From Mucilaginibacter sp. 44-25 (lineage in GTDB: Bacteria; Bacteroidota; Bacteroidia; Sphingobacteriales; Sphingobacteriaceae), in contig MKTS01000001.1 of the NCBI GenBank assembly GCA_001898335.1, positions 434,001 to 498,000 on the forward strand: a stretch of DNA of 64,000 nucleotides, in the 5' to 3' direction. A program made the position numbers and the translations under genes. Shown here piece by piece: positions 27,573 through 36,778 of the stretch (the stretch's first letter is position 1; each line of letters starts with the position of its first letter). The notes beneath the pieces were generated by a model, which saw only the letters and a program-made list of their open reading frames with translations, was not told the origin of the DNA and did not search any database.

Positions 27573-28535
27573 ATGCAAATGTCACAAGATACTGAACACG
27601 TTAAATGTTTAATTATAGGTTCGGGACCTGCCGGTTATACCGCGGCTATTTATGCCTCGCGCGCCGATCTTAAGCCCGTTATGTACACTGGTATGCTTGC
27701 TGGCGGCCAGCTTACCCAAACTACCGAAGTGGAAAACTTCCCCGGTTACCCCGACGGCATTATGGGCCCCGAAATGATGGAAGACTTCCGTAAACAGGCA
27801 GAGCGCCTGGGAACAGATATCCGTTTCGGTTACGTAAGTTCAGTTGATTTTGCATCACTACCACACAAAGTAGTAGTTGATGAAAGCAAAACTATTTTGG
27901 CAGATACCGTTATTATCTCTACAGGTGCTTCGGCCAAATGGCTGGGCCTGGAGAGCGAACAAAAATACAGCGGCTTTGGCGTATCAGCCTGTGCCGTATG
28001 CGATGGCTTTTTCTTTAAAGGGCAGGATGTGGCTATAGTTGGCGCCGGTGATACCGCCGCCGAAGAAGCTACTTACCTGGCTAAGATGTGCCGTAAGGTA
28101 TACATGATCGTTCGCAGAGATGAGTTCCGTGCTTCAAAAGCCATGGTTCATCGCGTATTAAATACGCCGAACATTGAGGTATTGTATAACACCGAAACTA
28201 TTGAAATAATGGGCGATGGCACCAGCGTTAACGCGGTTAAAGTATGTAATAACCAAACGCAGCAAGAAACAATATTAGATGTGACCGGCTTTTTTGTGGC
28301 TATCGGTCATAAACCCAATACTGATATTTTTCGCGGATGGATCAATATGGATGAAACCGGCTATATCATCACACGTCCCGGTTCAACCGAAACCAATATA
28401 GAAGGTGTATTTTGCTGTGGCGATGCTCAGGATCATATTTATCGCCAGGCGGTTACCGCGGCGGGTACAGGCTGTATGGCCGCTATTGATGCCGAACGTT
28501 ACCTGGCTGCAAAAGAGCATGTGGTTACCGCTTAA
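27573..28535 (+). CDS. trxB: Thioredoxin-disulfide reductase
   Basis: TrxB passes electrons from NADPH via FAD to thioredoxin in the cytoplasm. The 320-residue protein has the FAD loop IIGSGPAGYTAA near 14-25, the redox pair CAVC with Cys140 and Cys143, the NADPH loop GAGDTAAEEA and the C-terminal FCCGDAQD FAD contact. This is the standard low-molecular-weight reductase. Two close ATGs (27573, 27579) could start it. It is followed by word-palindrome D and a terminator. No thioredoxin gene is adjacent. Confidence 0.96.
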   Translation: MQMSQDTEHVKCLIIGSGPAGYTAAIYASRADLKPVMYTGMLAGGQLTQTTEVENFPGYPDGIMGPEMMEDFRKQAERLGTDIRFGYVSSVDFASLPHKVVVDESKTILADTVIISTGASAKWLGLESEQKYSGFGVSACAVCDGFFFKGQDVAIVGAGDTAAEEATYLAKMCRKVYMIVRRDEFRASKAMVHRVLNTPNIEVLYNTETIEIMGDGTSVNAVKVCNNQTQQETILDVTGFFVAIGHKPNTDIFRGWINMDETGYIITRPGSTETNIEGVFCCGDAQDHIYRQAVTAAGTGCMAAIDAERYLAAKEHVVTA

Positions 28536-28542
28536 ACGGTTA

Positions 28543-28652
28543 AGTAATTAGAGATTTGTGATCAAAGATTGGTTAATTAAAGATTAGAGATTAGTGCTTA
28601 AGGTACAATTATATATTTCCTAATCTTTAATCTTTAACCTCCAGTCTCTAAT
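28543..28652. repeat. Intergenic word-palindrome D
   Basis: The left part has AATTAGAGATTTG and AAAGATTAGAGATTAG; the right part has CTAATCTTTAATCTTT and GTCTCTAATAC. AAAGATTAGAGATTAG and CTAATCTTTAATCTTT pair with one mismatch over 16 bases. It uses the same words as element C although it lies behind a different gene (trxB). Confidence 0.65.
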
Positions 28653-28672
28653 ACAGCTTCCTAAAAAACTTT

Positions 28673-28708
28673 AAAAAGGCTGGTTCTTTATAATGAACCG
28701 GCTTTTTT
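28673..28708 (+). terminator. Terminator of trxB
   Basis: AAAAAGGCTGGTTC and GAACCGGCTTTTTT form a 10-12 bp stem with one G-T pair around eight bases, ending in a T-run. It lies beyond word-palindrome D. Confidence 0.82.
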
Positions 28709-28800
28709 GTTTCTATTCGGGTAATTTTTGTGTGATAATGACACATTATTTTCAAATAATGTTAAATTCACAGCTCATTATTCACCTGAAGAAATACGTC

Positions 28801-31116
28801 ATGCTTAAAAAGCTAACTGCTTTATTATTTTCCTGCTTCTTAGTATCGTCTGTAATGGTAAACGCGCAGGATACCGATCCTTACGCCGGTATCATCCCGG
28901 CACCGGTATCTGTTAAAAAAGCTGCGGGCCAATTTGTTCTTAGTCAGGAAACGGTTATAGAGGCAGATACACCTGATAATAAAGCAGTTCAGTTTTTCTC
29001 CAGGTATATGGCCGATAATATGGCCTATAATAAACAGGTGGCCGCCCGCAATGCGCGTGTAAGCACTACAAGTATTGTTTTCACTTCTGCCGGCACGGAT
29101 AACCTACCGGCCGAAGGTTATCGCTTAACCGTTACACCTAACCAGGTTACCGTTGCCGGAAAAGGCGCCGGACTTTTTTACGGTGTGCAAACCCTTATTC
29201 AATTAATGCCGCTTGAACACGGCGGAACAGCGAAGCTACCTGTTGTAACCATTGAGGATTATCCGCGATTTGGCTACAGGGGCATGATGCTTGATGTTTG
29301 CCGCCACTTCTTTACAGTTGAATTTGTAAAAAGGTATATCGACCTGATGGCGGCTTATAAGCTTAACCGCTTTCACTGGCATTTAACCGACGACCAGGGA
29401 TGGCGCATTGAAATAAAAAAATATCCGAGATTGACCTCTGTTGGTAGCTTTAGAAAAGAAAGCGTGATAGGCAACTATAAAGATCGCCAGCCGCTGCAAT
29501 ATGATGGCGTACCGGTATCTGGTTATTACACCCAGGAGCAGATACGCGATGTGGTAAAATACGCGCAGGATAGGTATATTACTATTGTACCCGAAATTGA
29601 GATGCCCGGCCACGCCCTGGCAGCGCTTGCCGCTTACCCGGAGTTGAGCTGCAACCCCGATCAAAAGTACGAGGTATCGGGCAAATGGGGTGTGTTTAAT
29701 AATATCTTCTGCCCATCAGAAAAAACATTTGGCTTTTTACAGGATGTTTTAACCGAGGTAATGGAACTGTTTCCGGGCAAGTACATCCACATTGGCGGCG
29801 ACGAAGCACCTAAAGAGGTTTGGAAACAATCTAAATTTTGCCAGGACCTCATCAGGCGCCTTAACCTGAAAAATGAGCATGGCCTGCAAAGCTACTTTGT
29901 ACAACGTATGGAGAAGTTTGTGAACAGCAAAGGCCGCAGCATTATTGGCTGGGACGAAATACTGGAAGGTGGCCTGGCACCCAACGCCACGGTAATGAGC
30001 TGGAGAGGCGAGGAGGGCGGTATTGAGGCGGCAAAACAAAATCATGATGTGATCATGACGCCGAGCAGCCAGGGGCTATATTTTGACCATACCCAGGGCA
30101 AACTTAACCAGGAGCCGGTTGGCATTGGTGGTAACGCGCCTATACAAAAAACCTATGCTTATAACCCAACGCCTGCATCATTAACGCCCGACCAGCAAAA
30201 GTATATCAAAGGCGTACAAGCTAATCTTTGGACGGAATATATCACCACCGAAAACAAAGTAGAATACATGATATTACCACGCATGCTGGCACTATCAGAA
30301 GTGGCGTGGTCGCCTTTGGCTAATAAAAATTTCAAGGACTTTTATGAAACACGCCTGCCGGATCATCTGGCATGGTTTGATAAGAATGGGTACAACTTTC
30401 GTGTACCGCCGGCTATTGGCGCTGCTGATACGGTAATGATAGCACCGGTAATGACGGTGAATTTAAAATCGCCGGTTACTGGAGCAAAAATATATTATAC
30501 TATAGACGGCTATACGCCGCGGGAAACCGAACTGTTGTACACTAAACCTATGACGTACGAGGTGCCGCTAAACGAATACCGCGACCTGAAAACCATAGTG
30601 ATAACACCTGCCGGCCGCCGAAGTGTAATTACCGCCGCCAAGGTGTATAACAAAAGGCCGTTACCGCCAATTGCTTACAATGGAAATACACAAGGTTTAA
30701 AATACCAGGTTTCTGAAGGTACGTATATCAACACCACGCAGATAAACCCTGCTGCGGTAATAGATACCGGCGTGGCTAAAAGTTTCAGCACCGCGCTAAG
30801 TGCCTTTAAAAAGGAGTTTGATAAGTATGGTGTTGTGTTTAGCGGTTACATAAAGATTGACGTTGATGGTAATTATGGCTTTTCAACGGCCTCATCAAAT
30901 GGTTCGATATTATTGATAGATGAAATACCCATTGTGGACAATGATGGACGTACCGGATTAATTGAGCAACAGGGTGTTATACCATTGCAGAGGGGTTACC
31001 ATAAAATAACCATCAAATATGTAGACGCCAACACATCGGGTAGTGGTTTACGCGTTTATATGACCATACCCGGTAAGCCTAAAGGTGAAATTTCGCCGGA
31101 CATGATGTATTATTAA
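28801..31116 (+). CDS. Exported beta-N-acetylhexosaminidase (GH20) with PA14 domain
   Basis: A 771-residue secreted enzyme that releases terminal N-acetylglucosamine or N-acetylgalactosamine from glycans by substrate-assisted catalysis. Signal peptide KKLTALLFSCFLVSSVMVNAQ; a GH20b domain to about residue 150; catalytic barrel with HIGGDE at 330-335 carrying the Asp-Glu pair; then a chitobiase C-terminal-like beta domain (VNLKSPVTGAKIYYTIDGY) and a C-terminal PA14-like domain (GYIKIDVDGNYGFSTASSNG) that probably binds sugar. A longer start at 28693 would include the terminator and bury the signal, so 28801 is chosen. Followed after 18 bases by a lipoprotein gene. Confidence 0.93.
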   Translation: MLKKLTALLFSCFLVSSVMVNAQDTDPYAGIIPAPVSVKKAAGQFVLSQETVIEADTPDNKAVQFFSRYMADNMAYNKQVAARNARVSTTSIVFTSAGTDNLPAEGYRLTVTPNQVTVAGKGAGLFYGVQTLIQLMPLEHGGTAKLPVVTIEDYPRFGYRGMMLDVCRHFFTVEFVKRYIDLMAAYKLNRFHWHLTDDQGWRIEIKKYPRLTSVGSFRKESVIGNYKDRQPLQYDGVPVSGYYTQEQIRDVVKYAQDRYITIVPEIEMPGHALAALAAYPELSCNPDQKYEVSGKWGVFNNIFCPSEKTFGFLQDVLTEVMELFPGKYIHIGGDEAPKEVWKQSKFCQDLIRRLNLKNEHGLQSYFVQRMEKFVNSKGRSIIGWDEILEGGLAPNATVMSWRGEEGGIEAAKQNHDVIMTPSSQGLYFDHTQGKLNQEPVGIGGNAPIQKTYAYNPTPASLTPDQQKYIKGVQANLWTEYITTENKVEYMILPRMLALSEVAWSPLANKNFKDFYETRLPDHLAWFDKNGYNFRVPPAIGAADTVMIAPVMTVNLKSPVTGAKIYYTIDGYTPRETELLYTKPMTYEVPLNEYRDLKTIVITPAGRRSVITAAKVYNKRPLPPIAYNGNTQGLKYQVSEGTYINTTQINPAAVIDTGVAKSFSTALSAFKKEFDKYGVVFSGYIKIDVDGNYGFSTASSNGSILLIDEIPIVDNDGRTGLIEQQGVIPLQRGYHKITIKYVDANTSGSGLRVYMTIPGKPKGEISPDMMYY

Positions 31117-31134
31117 TAGCCGATATAAAATATA

Positions 31135-31872
31135 ATGTTAAAAGGTAGATACTCAATTGCAGTTGCTGCTTTGGCTTTACTTGCCGCCTGCAGCAGTAAT
31201 GATAAAAAGCCGGTTAAGGCCAGCGCTCCCGCTAAGCCCGCGTTAATGGCGCCTTTCAGGTACCATAAAGCCATAGAAGTATCGCCGGGGCAAACGTATG
31301 ATGTAGTAAGCTGGGGCAGGGGATCAACCGATGCCGGCGCTTTCGCCATTTTGCATTCCGATTCGGCCAAAATCAAATATACCACTACCACAGGCGACCT
31401 GGATGGTGCTATCACCGATGTATACAACGCCGACATGGATAATGATGGCAACCCGGAAATACTGATTGAAGCTAAAGCAAAAGATACCGTTAATTATGCG
31501 CGTATATATGGCTTTGAGTTTAATAACAATTCCGTGAATAAGCTGGATTTTCCTAAACTCACATCGTCGCAACGCAAAGGCTACCGTGGCGGCGATAATT
31601 TCTATATTAAAGAGGGCAAACTGATACGAGAGTTTCCCATTTATAGCTCAAACGATTCATTGGCTAAGCCAGGCGGGGCTAAACGGCAATTGGAATACAG
31701 TCTGCGTAATAACAACTTTGCCGTAAAACAGATAAGCAAAGACTCGACAGATACAGTTACGGTTACTCCAAAAAACTCCGAAACATCGTCAACCAGCGAG
31801 CACAAAACGTCAAGCTCAACAAAAAAGAAAAAAAGCGGAAGCCGCAAAAAACATCATAGAAGAAGGCGCTAA
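31135..31872 (+). CDS. Lipoprotein with a lysine/arginine-rich C-terminal tail
   Basis: A 245-residue lipoprotein. The signal SIAVAALALLAAC has a clear lipobox. The core has a calcium-like DADMDNDGNPE motif (written NADMDNDGNPEILIE) and beta strands, as in VCBS or lysozyme-inhibitor-like periplasmic proteins. The last 40 residues are serine/threonine-rich and end in KKKKSGSRKKHHRRRR, a strongly basic tail, unusual for an exported lipoprotein. It may bind acidic cell-surface polymers or LPS, which is inference. It follows the GH20 gene by 18 bases and is convergent with DUF4268. Function unknown. Confidence 0.65.
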   Translation: MLKGRYSIAVAALALLAACSSNDKKPVKASAPAKPALMAPFRYHKAIEVSPGQTYDVVSWGRGSTDAGAFAILHSDSAKIKYTTTTGDLDGAITDVYNADMDNDGNPEILIEAKAKDTVNYARIYGFEFNNNSVNKLDFPKLTSSQRKGYRGGDNFYIKEGKLIREFPIYSSNDSLAKPGGAKRQLEYSLRNNNFAVKQISKDSTDTVTVTPKNSETSSTSEHKTSSSTKKKKSGSRKKHHRRRR

Positions 31873-31878
31873 ATATAG

Positions 31879-32340
31879 CTACATACTTACCCCGAAAGCA
31901 TATTTTACGTCGGCCCAAAATTCATCAAGCGCGATGATCCGGGGTTTAAAAAAAGAAATTAACCTTGGCCAGTCTTCTTTCTGGTAAATGCTTACAGGCG
32001 ACAAGGTGGCGTAAACACGACTGATGGTTTTACCATATTCGTCCGTATCATGCAGCTGCCATTGCCATTCCTCATTTAGGGAAGCATGCAGGATGCTTTT
32101 ATAAGTAAGTAACTGGTCAAAATACAACTCCTGTAATTCTACATCAGGGTGGGCCAGGTCAATGGAAATAGTTGCCGAGCGGTTATCGGCCTGCATTCTG
32201 AAATAGATATGCTTTGCCCCGGTTTTGTAATTGATCCAGTTGGTTTTTAAGCCATCGGCAGATAAAACAGGCGTCATATATTGCCCAAAGGCCGTCCAGA
32301 ACGCCTGTTTTAACTGTGATGCCTGTTCTTTACTATACAT
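31879..32340 (-). CDS. DUF4268 domain protein
   Basis: A 153-residue soluble protein matching DUF4268, a domain with a predicted restriction endonuclease-like fold often found alone in Bacteroidota. Visible segments are QLKQAFWTAFGQYMTP, WINYKTGAKHIYFRMQ and the aromatic C-terminal LDEFWADVKYAFGV. I see no complete PD-(D/E)XK catalytic motif that I would rely on. Its ATG overlaps the stop of the GH3 gene by one base (TAATG), so translation is coupled. No restriction or modification genes are near, so a housekeeping role is as likely as defence. Function unknown. Confidence 0.75.
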   Translation of the reverse strand: MYSKEQASQLKQAFWTAFGQYMTPVLSADGLKTNWINYKTGAKHIYFRMQADNRSATISIDLAHPDVELQELYFDQLLTYKSILHASLNEEWQWQLHDTDEYGKTISRVYATLSPVSIYQKEDWPRLISFFKPRIIALDEFWADVKYAFGVSM

Positions 32341-34496
32341 TAAATACCCTCAACCCGAAAAGGGACCGTTAATTTTTCATCGGCAGAACTGCTGCCCAAT
32401 ACTAACTGATAATTACCCTTATGTAATTGCCAGTCGCGCTTATACAAATCCCATTTGCGCAATTCTTTAACCGGTATTTTAATGGTTACCGTATTAACGC
32501 TGCCTTTATTAACGGTAACCCGTTTAAAGGCTTTAAGCTCTTTGTAGGGCATACGTTCAACAGACGGGTATTTGATATAGGCTTGCACCACTTCATCGCC
32601 ATTAAAGTTACCGGTGTTTTTTACGTTCACGGTAACGCTAATGGTATCATTAAGCTTATAAGTGTCCTTAAATTGATTGCTCAGGGCGTATTCAAATGTG
32701 GTATAACTCATACCAAAGCCAAAAGGATACTGCACCGGCCCGTTATAATAGCGGTAAGTGCGGCCCGCCATGTTGTAATTGTGGTATTCAGGCAGGTCGC
32801 TCAGGCTTTTATAAAAAGTTACCGGCAAGTGGCCCGATGGCGAAACATCGCCAAATAAAATATCAGCTAAGGCATTTCCGCCTTGTTCGCCAGGGTACCA
32901 GGCTAATATCACCGCGTCGGCATAGGGGGCAATGGCATTAATATCCACATCGCTACCGGCGGTAACCACCGCTATAATTGGCTTTTTAACGTCGTGGCGT
33001 AGTTTTTTCAGAAATGCTATGTGGCTGGCCGGAAGATCGATGTTCAGTTTATCACCACCACCTGCAGCCAGGAAGGCATCGCCCTCTTCACCTTCGTAAA
33101 CAGGCGACAGGCCCAAAACCGCGATGGTTACATCGGCGTTACCCGCTGCCCATATACCACCAAAATGAGTAGTGTCGCGGTTATCGGCACCCATATCATA
33201 TTCCACACGTGCGGCAGGGCCAACAGCAGCTGTAATGCCCTCTACAAAATTTACCACTTTGCCTGCGCCATGATAGTTGCCTATTAAAGCGTCATAAGAA
33301 GTAGAGGTAGGGCCTATAACCATGTAGCTGCTGTATTTGCTCTTGCTTAACGGCAATATGTGCTGGTCATTCTTTAACAGCACCATGCTCTGCTGTGCCA
33401 CTTTCCTGGCCAGGGCAATATGTTGGGTGTTATGCACGCTATCAGCACCATATGCATGATAAGGGCTCAGGCTGGCATCATCATAAAAGCCTAATTTAAA
33501 TTGGGTACGTAATGAGGCTGATAAAGCACGATCAACATCACTGTTTTTTAACAAACCACGCTTCACGGCAGCCAGCACATCATTCTGCAAAAGTGTCGAG
33601 CAATCCAGGTTTACACCCGCCTTTATCGCCTCTGCCGCAACTACCACCTGGTCCGGCTCAGTTTTATGGCGAAGATAAATATCATCCAATGCACCACAAT
33701 CGGTAACTACCTGTCCTTTAAATTTCCACTCTTTTAATAATATGTCATGTAAGAGGGTATTGCTGGTACAGCAGGGTTCGTTATTTAGTCGGTTATAACC
33801 GCACATCACGCTGGCAACGCCACCATCAACCAGGTATTTAAAAGAGTATAGGTAGGTTTCGCGCAGGTCTTTCTCATCAACAACGGCGTTAAACTCGTGC
33901 CTTCCGGCTTCCGGGCCGCTGTGTACGGCAAAGTGTTTGGCCGTAGCGCTTGCCTTGAGATGATTAGGATCATTCCCCTGTAAACCGCTTACGAAGGCCG
34001 CGCCCATGCGTGAAGTAAGAAAAGGGTCTTCGCCATACGTTTCCTGCCCGCGCCCCCAGCGAGGGTCACGGAAAATATTGATGTTAGGCGTCCAAAAGGT
34101 AAGCCCCATGTACTGTAAACGCCTGCCCATACCTGTTGAAAGGTTATATTTAGCCCTTGCTTCGGTAGATATAACGGTTGATACCTGTTTTAGCAGATCA
34201 TCATTAAACGTGGCTGCCATACCTATGGCTTGCGGAAATATAGTTGCCTCACCGGCGCGTGCTACACCATGCAAAGCCTCGTTCCACCAGTTATAGGCGG
34301 GTATGCCCAGGCGCGGTACAGCTTTACTGTTATAACCAAGCAGATCAATTTTTTCCTGTATGGTTAAGCGTGATAGCAGATCTTTCACCCGCACTTCAAC
34401 AGGCTGCTTCGGGTCTTTGTATATTGGTTTTTGCTGCGCGGATGCCATTAACGGCATTAACAGAATAAAAGCCAGGCGGGTAAACCTATTTCTCAT
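32340..34496 (-). CDS. Exported glycoside hydrolase family 3 (beta-xylosidase/beta-glucosidase)
   Basis: A 718-residue secreted enzyme. The signal RFTRLAFILLMPLMASAQQ is followed by the GH3 N-terminal barrel: WWNEALHGVARAG, KHFAVHSGPEAGRHEF and the nucleophile Asp266 in VVTDCGALDD. The C-terminal sandwich domain contains GLSPVYEGEEGD with the likely acid/base Glu, and a fibronectin type III-like end (VTVNVKNTGNFNGDEVVQ). The WWNEALHG and EGEEGD motifs are of the beta-xylosidase/arabinofuranosidase type seen in plants and Bacteroidota rather than typical BglX. It removes terminal xylose or glucose from plant oligosaccharides; exact substrate unknown. Coupled with DUF4268. No SusC/SusD genes adjoin it. 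Confidence 0.92.
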   Translation of the reverse strand: MRNRFTRLAFILLMPLMASAQQKPIYKDPKQPVEVRVKDLLSRLTIQEKIDLLGYNSKAVPRLGIPAYNWWNEALHGVARAGEATIFPQAIGMAATFNDDLLKQVSTVISTEARAKYNLSTGMGRRLQYMGLTFWTPNINIFRDPRWGRGQETYGEDPFLTSRMGAAFVSGLQGNDPNHLKASATAKHFAVHSGPEAGRHEFNAVVDEKDLRETYLYSFKYLVDGGVASVMCGYNRLNNEPCCTSNTLLHDILLKEWKFKGQVVTDCGALDDIYLRHKTEPDQVVVAAEAIKAGVNLDCSTLLQNDVLAAVKRGLLKNSDVDRALSASLRTQFKLGFYDDASLSPYHAYGADSVHNTQHIALARKVAQQSMVLLKNDQHILPLSKSKYSSYMVIGPTSTSYDALIGNYHGAGKVVNFVEGITAAVGPAARVEYDMGADNRDTTHFGGIWAAGNADVTIAVLGLSPVYEGEEGDAFLAAGGGDKLNIDLPASHIAFLKKLRHDVKKPIIAVVTAGSDVDINAIAPYADAVILAWYPGEQGGNALADILFGDVSPSGHLPVTFYKSLSDLPEYHNYNMAGRTYRYYNGPVQYPFGFGMSYTTFEYALSNQFKDTYKLNDTISVTVNVKNTGNFNGDEVVQAYIKYPSVERMPYKELKAFKRVTVNKGSVNTVTIKIPVKELRKWDLYKRDWQLHKGNYQLVLGSSSADEKLTVPFRVEGI

Positions 34497-34648
34497 TATT
34501 ACGGTTTTTATAAATAAAGGCTAACTTAAAAGATTTAGCGGGCATGAGCAACAATGTATAGCCCTAAACGCTACATTAGCAACAAATGCTTACTTTTTTG
34601 CAAATATGATAAAATGACTTCGGCTTACCTATTCTCGATCTGTTTACC

Positions 34649-35044
34649 ATGCAACAATCTATTATTCACATATCCCTATTAGTTCATGACTATAACGAGG
34701 CCATTGATTTTTATTGCAACAAATTAAACTTCGTTATAGTTGAAGATACAATATTGTCGCCTGATAAAAGATGGGTATTAATTAAACCTCCCGGCTCATC
34801 GGGCTGCTGTTTGCTGCTGGCCAAGGCGGCCAATGAAATGCAAAGAGCAAGCGTTGGCAATCAATCCGGCGGGCGGGTGTTCTTGTTTCTGGAGACTGAT
34901 GATTTTTACCGCGATTACCACCGGATGCTAAACAACGAGGTTATCTTTGTACGCGCCCCCCTTAACGAGAGCTATGGCATTGTAGCTGTTTTTAAGGATC
35001 TGTACGGCAACCTTTGGGACCTGATACAAAGGCACAGCCGCTAA
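34649..35044 (+). CDS. VOC (glyoxalase/bleomycin resistance-like) family protein
   Basis: A 131-residue protein of the vicinal oxygen chelate superfamily. It has the paired beta-alpha-beta-beta-beta units: SIIHISLLVHDYNEAIDFYC with the first metal-ligand His, and SGGRVFLFLETDDFYRDY, with a C-terminal VAVFKDLYGNLWDLIQ that carries the typical DxxGN-WDL(I/V)Q ending. Members are metal-dependent isomerases, dioxygenases or resistance proteins; the substrate is not readable. It precedes the SMP-30 gene by 13 bases on the same strand and is probably co-expressed. Confidence 0.85.
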   Translation: MQQSIIHISLLVHDYNEAIDFYCNKLNFVIVEDTILSPDKRWVLIKPPGSSGCCLLLAKAANEMQRASVGNQSGGRVFLFLETDDFYRDYHRMLNNEVIFVRAPLNESYGIVAVFKDLYGNLWDLIQRHSR

Positions 35045-35057
35045 CCCAATTGCACTT

Positions 35058-35951
35058 ATGAACAAGATTTTATTTGCTTGCTTTTTTACAAGGTTGATAT
35101 TTTTTCTGCCGGCATCACAAGCCCAGCAAAAGCCATTGTTTAACGCTGGTGAACAACCAAGATTGATATCCGGACAATTTTCTTTTACCGAAGGGCCGTC
35201 TGTAGATAAGGTTGGGAATATCTACTTTACCGACCAACCCAACAACCGCATATGGAAGTATGGCACTGATGGCAAATTATCTGTTTTTATGGAGAGTGCA
35301 GGAAGAGCTAATGGCACCTATTTCGACAAAAATGGAAACCTGATCGTGTGCGCCGATGAACACAACCAGTTATGGCGTATTACTCCTAAGGGCAAAACAA
35401 AGATACTGCTTAACAACTACAGCGGGCGGTTACTCAACGGCCCAAACGACTTATGGGTTAGTCCGCATGGCGATATTTATTTTACGGACCCTTATTACCA
35501 GCGGGAATACTGGTTACGCACCAAAAGCGAGCAAAGCGGTCAAATGATATTTGTATTGCTCAAAGGCAAAAAGGAAGCTATATTTTTAGACAGCCTGGTA
35601 AAGCCGAATGGAATTGTTGGTTCTCCGGATGGTAAAACTTTATTTATTGCTGATATAGGAGCCGGCAAGATCTATAAATACCCTATTCTTAAACCGGGTA
35701 GGTTAGGAACGAGGAAACTATTTTATAAACAAGGAGCCGACGGCATTACACTTGATGAATATGGTAATCTTTACCTTGCCGGGAATGGCATTACTGTTAT
35801 TGACCCTAACGGGAAGAAAACAGCGCATATTGATATTCCCGAGCCTTGGACGGCTAACTTATGCTTTGGCGGAAAAAACCGCGACGAGCTTTTTATAACA
35901 GCCTCAAAGGCGATATATGTATTAAAAATGAATGTAAGAGGAGTGGAGTAA
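35058..35951 (+). CDS. Exported SMP-30/gluconolactonase family protein
   Basis: A 297-residue six-bladed beta-propeller of the SMP-30/gluconolaconase/LRE family, which hydrolyses sugar lactones with a bound divalent metal. Signal peptide FACFFTRLIFFLPASQAQQ. The SFTEGPSVDKVGNIYFTDQP blade gives the conserved Glu ligand, LLNGPNDLWVSPHGDIYFTD the Asn and Asp ligands, and KPNGIVGSPDGKTLFIAD the next blade. The layout agrees with exported Bacteroidota lactonases acting in sugar acid use. It follows the VOC gene and is convergent with the SDR gene 11 bases away. Confidence 0.9.
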   Translation: MNKILFACFFTRLIFFLPASQAQQKPLFNAGEQPRLISGQFSFTEGPSVDKVGNIYFTDQPNNRIWKYGTDGKLSVFMESAGRANGTYFDKNGNLIVCADEHNQLWRITPKGKTKILLNNYSGRLLNGPNDLWVSPHGDIYFTDPYYQREYWLRTKSEQSGQMIFVLLKGKKEAIFLDSLVKPNGIVGSPDGKTLFIADIGAGKIYKYPILKPGRLGTRKLFYKQGADGITLDEYGNLYLAGNGITVIDPNGKKTAHIDIPEPWTANLCFGGKNRDELFITASKAIYVLKMNVRGVE

Positions 35952-35962
35952 TTGAATATCAA

Positions 35963-36778
35963 TTACTTTAGTAATGAATTGCGTTCTTTTGAGAATAACT
36001 TATATACCTGCTTGTCTACAAAACCGGGGAAAAATTTATTCAGTAACACCGTTAACTTGCCTTGCGTGGTGAGTATTAATGTGCGCTTACGTTGCTCTAT
36101 GGCATCAGCAACGCGTACCGCAACTTCTTCCGCGCTCATCATTTTATCCTCATGAAGGGTACTTTCTCCCTGGGCAACACCTTCGGCATTTAAGGCAGTG
36201 TTTCTGATGTTTGATGCCGTAAAACCCGGGCATGCTACCATAATATGTACACCGGTATGCAAGTTTTCTATTCGCAACGCGTCCATAAAGCCATTCATAG
36301 CGAACTTTGAAGCTGAATAACCTGTACGGCCGGGAAGACCTTTGTAACCAGCTATTGATGATACCGCTACAATGCTCCCTTTGGTTTTGAGGATCTCAGG
36401 TAAAGCGTGCTTGGTACAATAAACTGTTCCCCAGAAATTTACATCCATCGACTTCTGTAGTACAGATACCTCTGTATCTTTGAACAAAGCTCGCATAGAC
36501 ATACCCGCATTGTTAATGAGTATATCCACCTTTCCGAAAGTGAGTTGAGCTTGTTTAATAAGCGATTTACAATCTTCGTCAATAGTGACATCGCATTGTA
36601 TGGCTACTGCTCTGTTACTGTATCTGGCCTCAATATCCTGTGTGATCTCGCAAAGGGTAACAAACTGCCTGGCACCTAATACCAAATTGGCTCCGCGTTT
36701 TGCAAACTCATAGGCCAGCGCCTTTCCAATGCCCGATGAGGCTCCTGTAATAACGACTACTTTACCTTTCAATTTCAT
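35963..36778 (-). CDS. Short-chain dehydrogenase/reductase
   Basis: A 271-residue SDR oxidoreductase using NAD(P)H. The cofactor loop TGASSGIG is at 12-19, the NNAG motif follows DILINNAGMSM, the catalytic Ser is in AVSSIAGYKG, and YSASKFA carries the catalytic Tyr and Lys. The C-terminal ~40 residues (TTQGKLTVLLNKFFPGFVDK) are hydrophobic and may touch the membrane, as in DHRS7-like SDRs. An ATG 4 codons earlier exists, but MKLKGKVVVITG is the family start. It overlaps the upstream glycosyltransferase by 17 bases, so the two are one operon. Substrate unknown. Confidence 0.9.
   Translation of the reverse strand: MKLKGKVVVITGASSGIGKALAYEFAKRGANLVLGARQFVTLCEITQDIEARYSNRAVAIQCDVTIDEDCKSLIKQAQLTFGKVDILINNAGMSMRALFKDTEVSVLQKSMDVNFWGTVYCTKHALPEILKTKGSIVAVSSIAGYKGLPGRTGYSASKFAMNGFMDALRIENLHTGVHIMVACPGFTASNIRNTALNAEGVAQGESTLHEDKMMSAEEVAVRVADAIEQRKRTLILTTQGKLTVLLNKFFPGFVDKQVYKLFSKERNSLLK

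Noticed and set aside
28693..28800. Longer start for the GH20 gene
   Set aside because: It includes part of the trxB terminator and hides the signal peptide starting at 28801.
31879..32340. DUF4268 gene as part of a defence system
   Set aside because: No methyltransferase, helicase or toxin lies near it; it is coupled to a secreted glycosidase gene.
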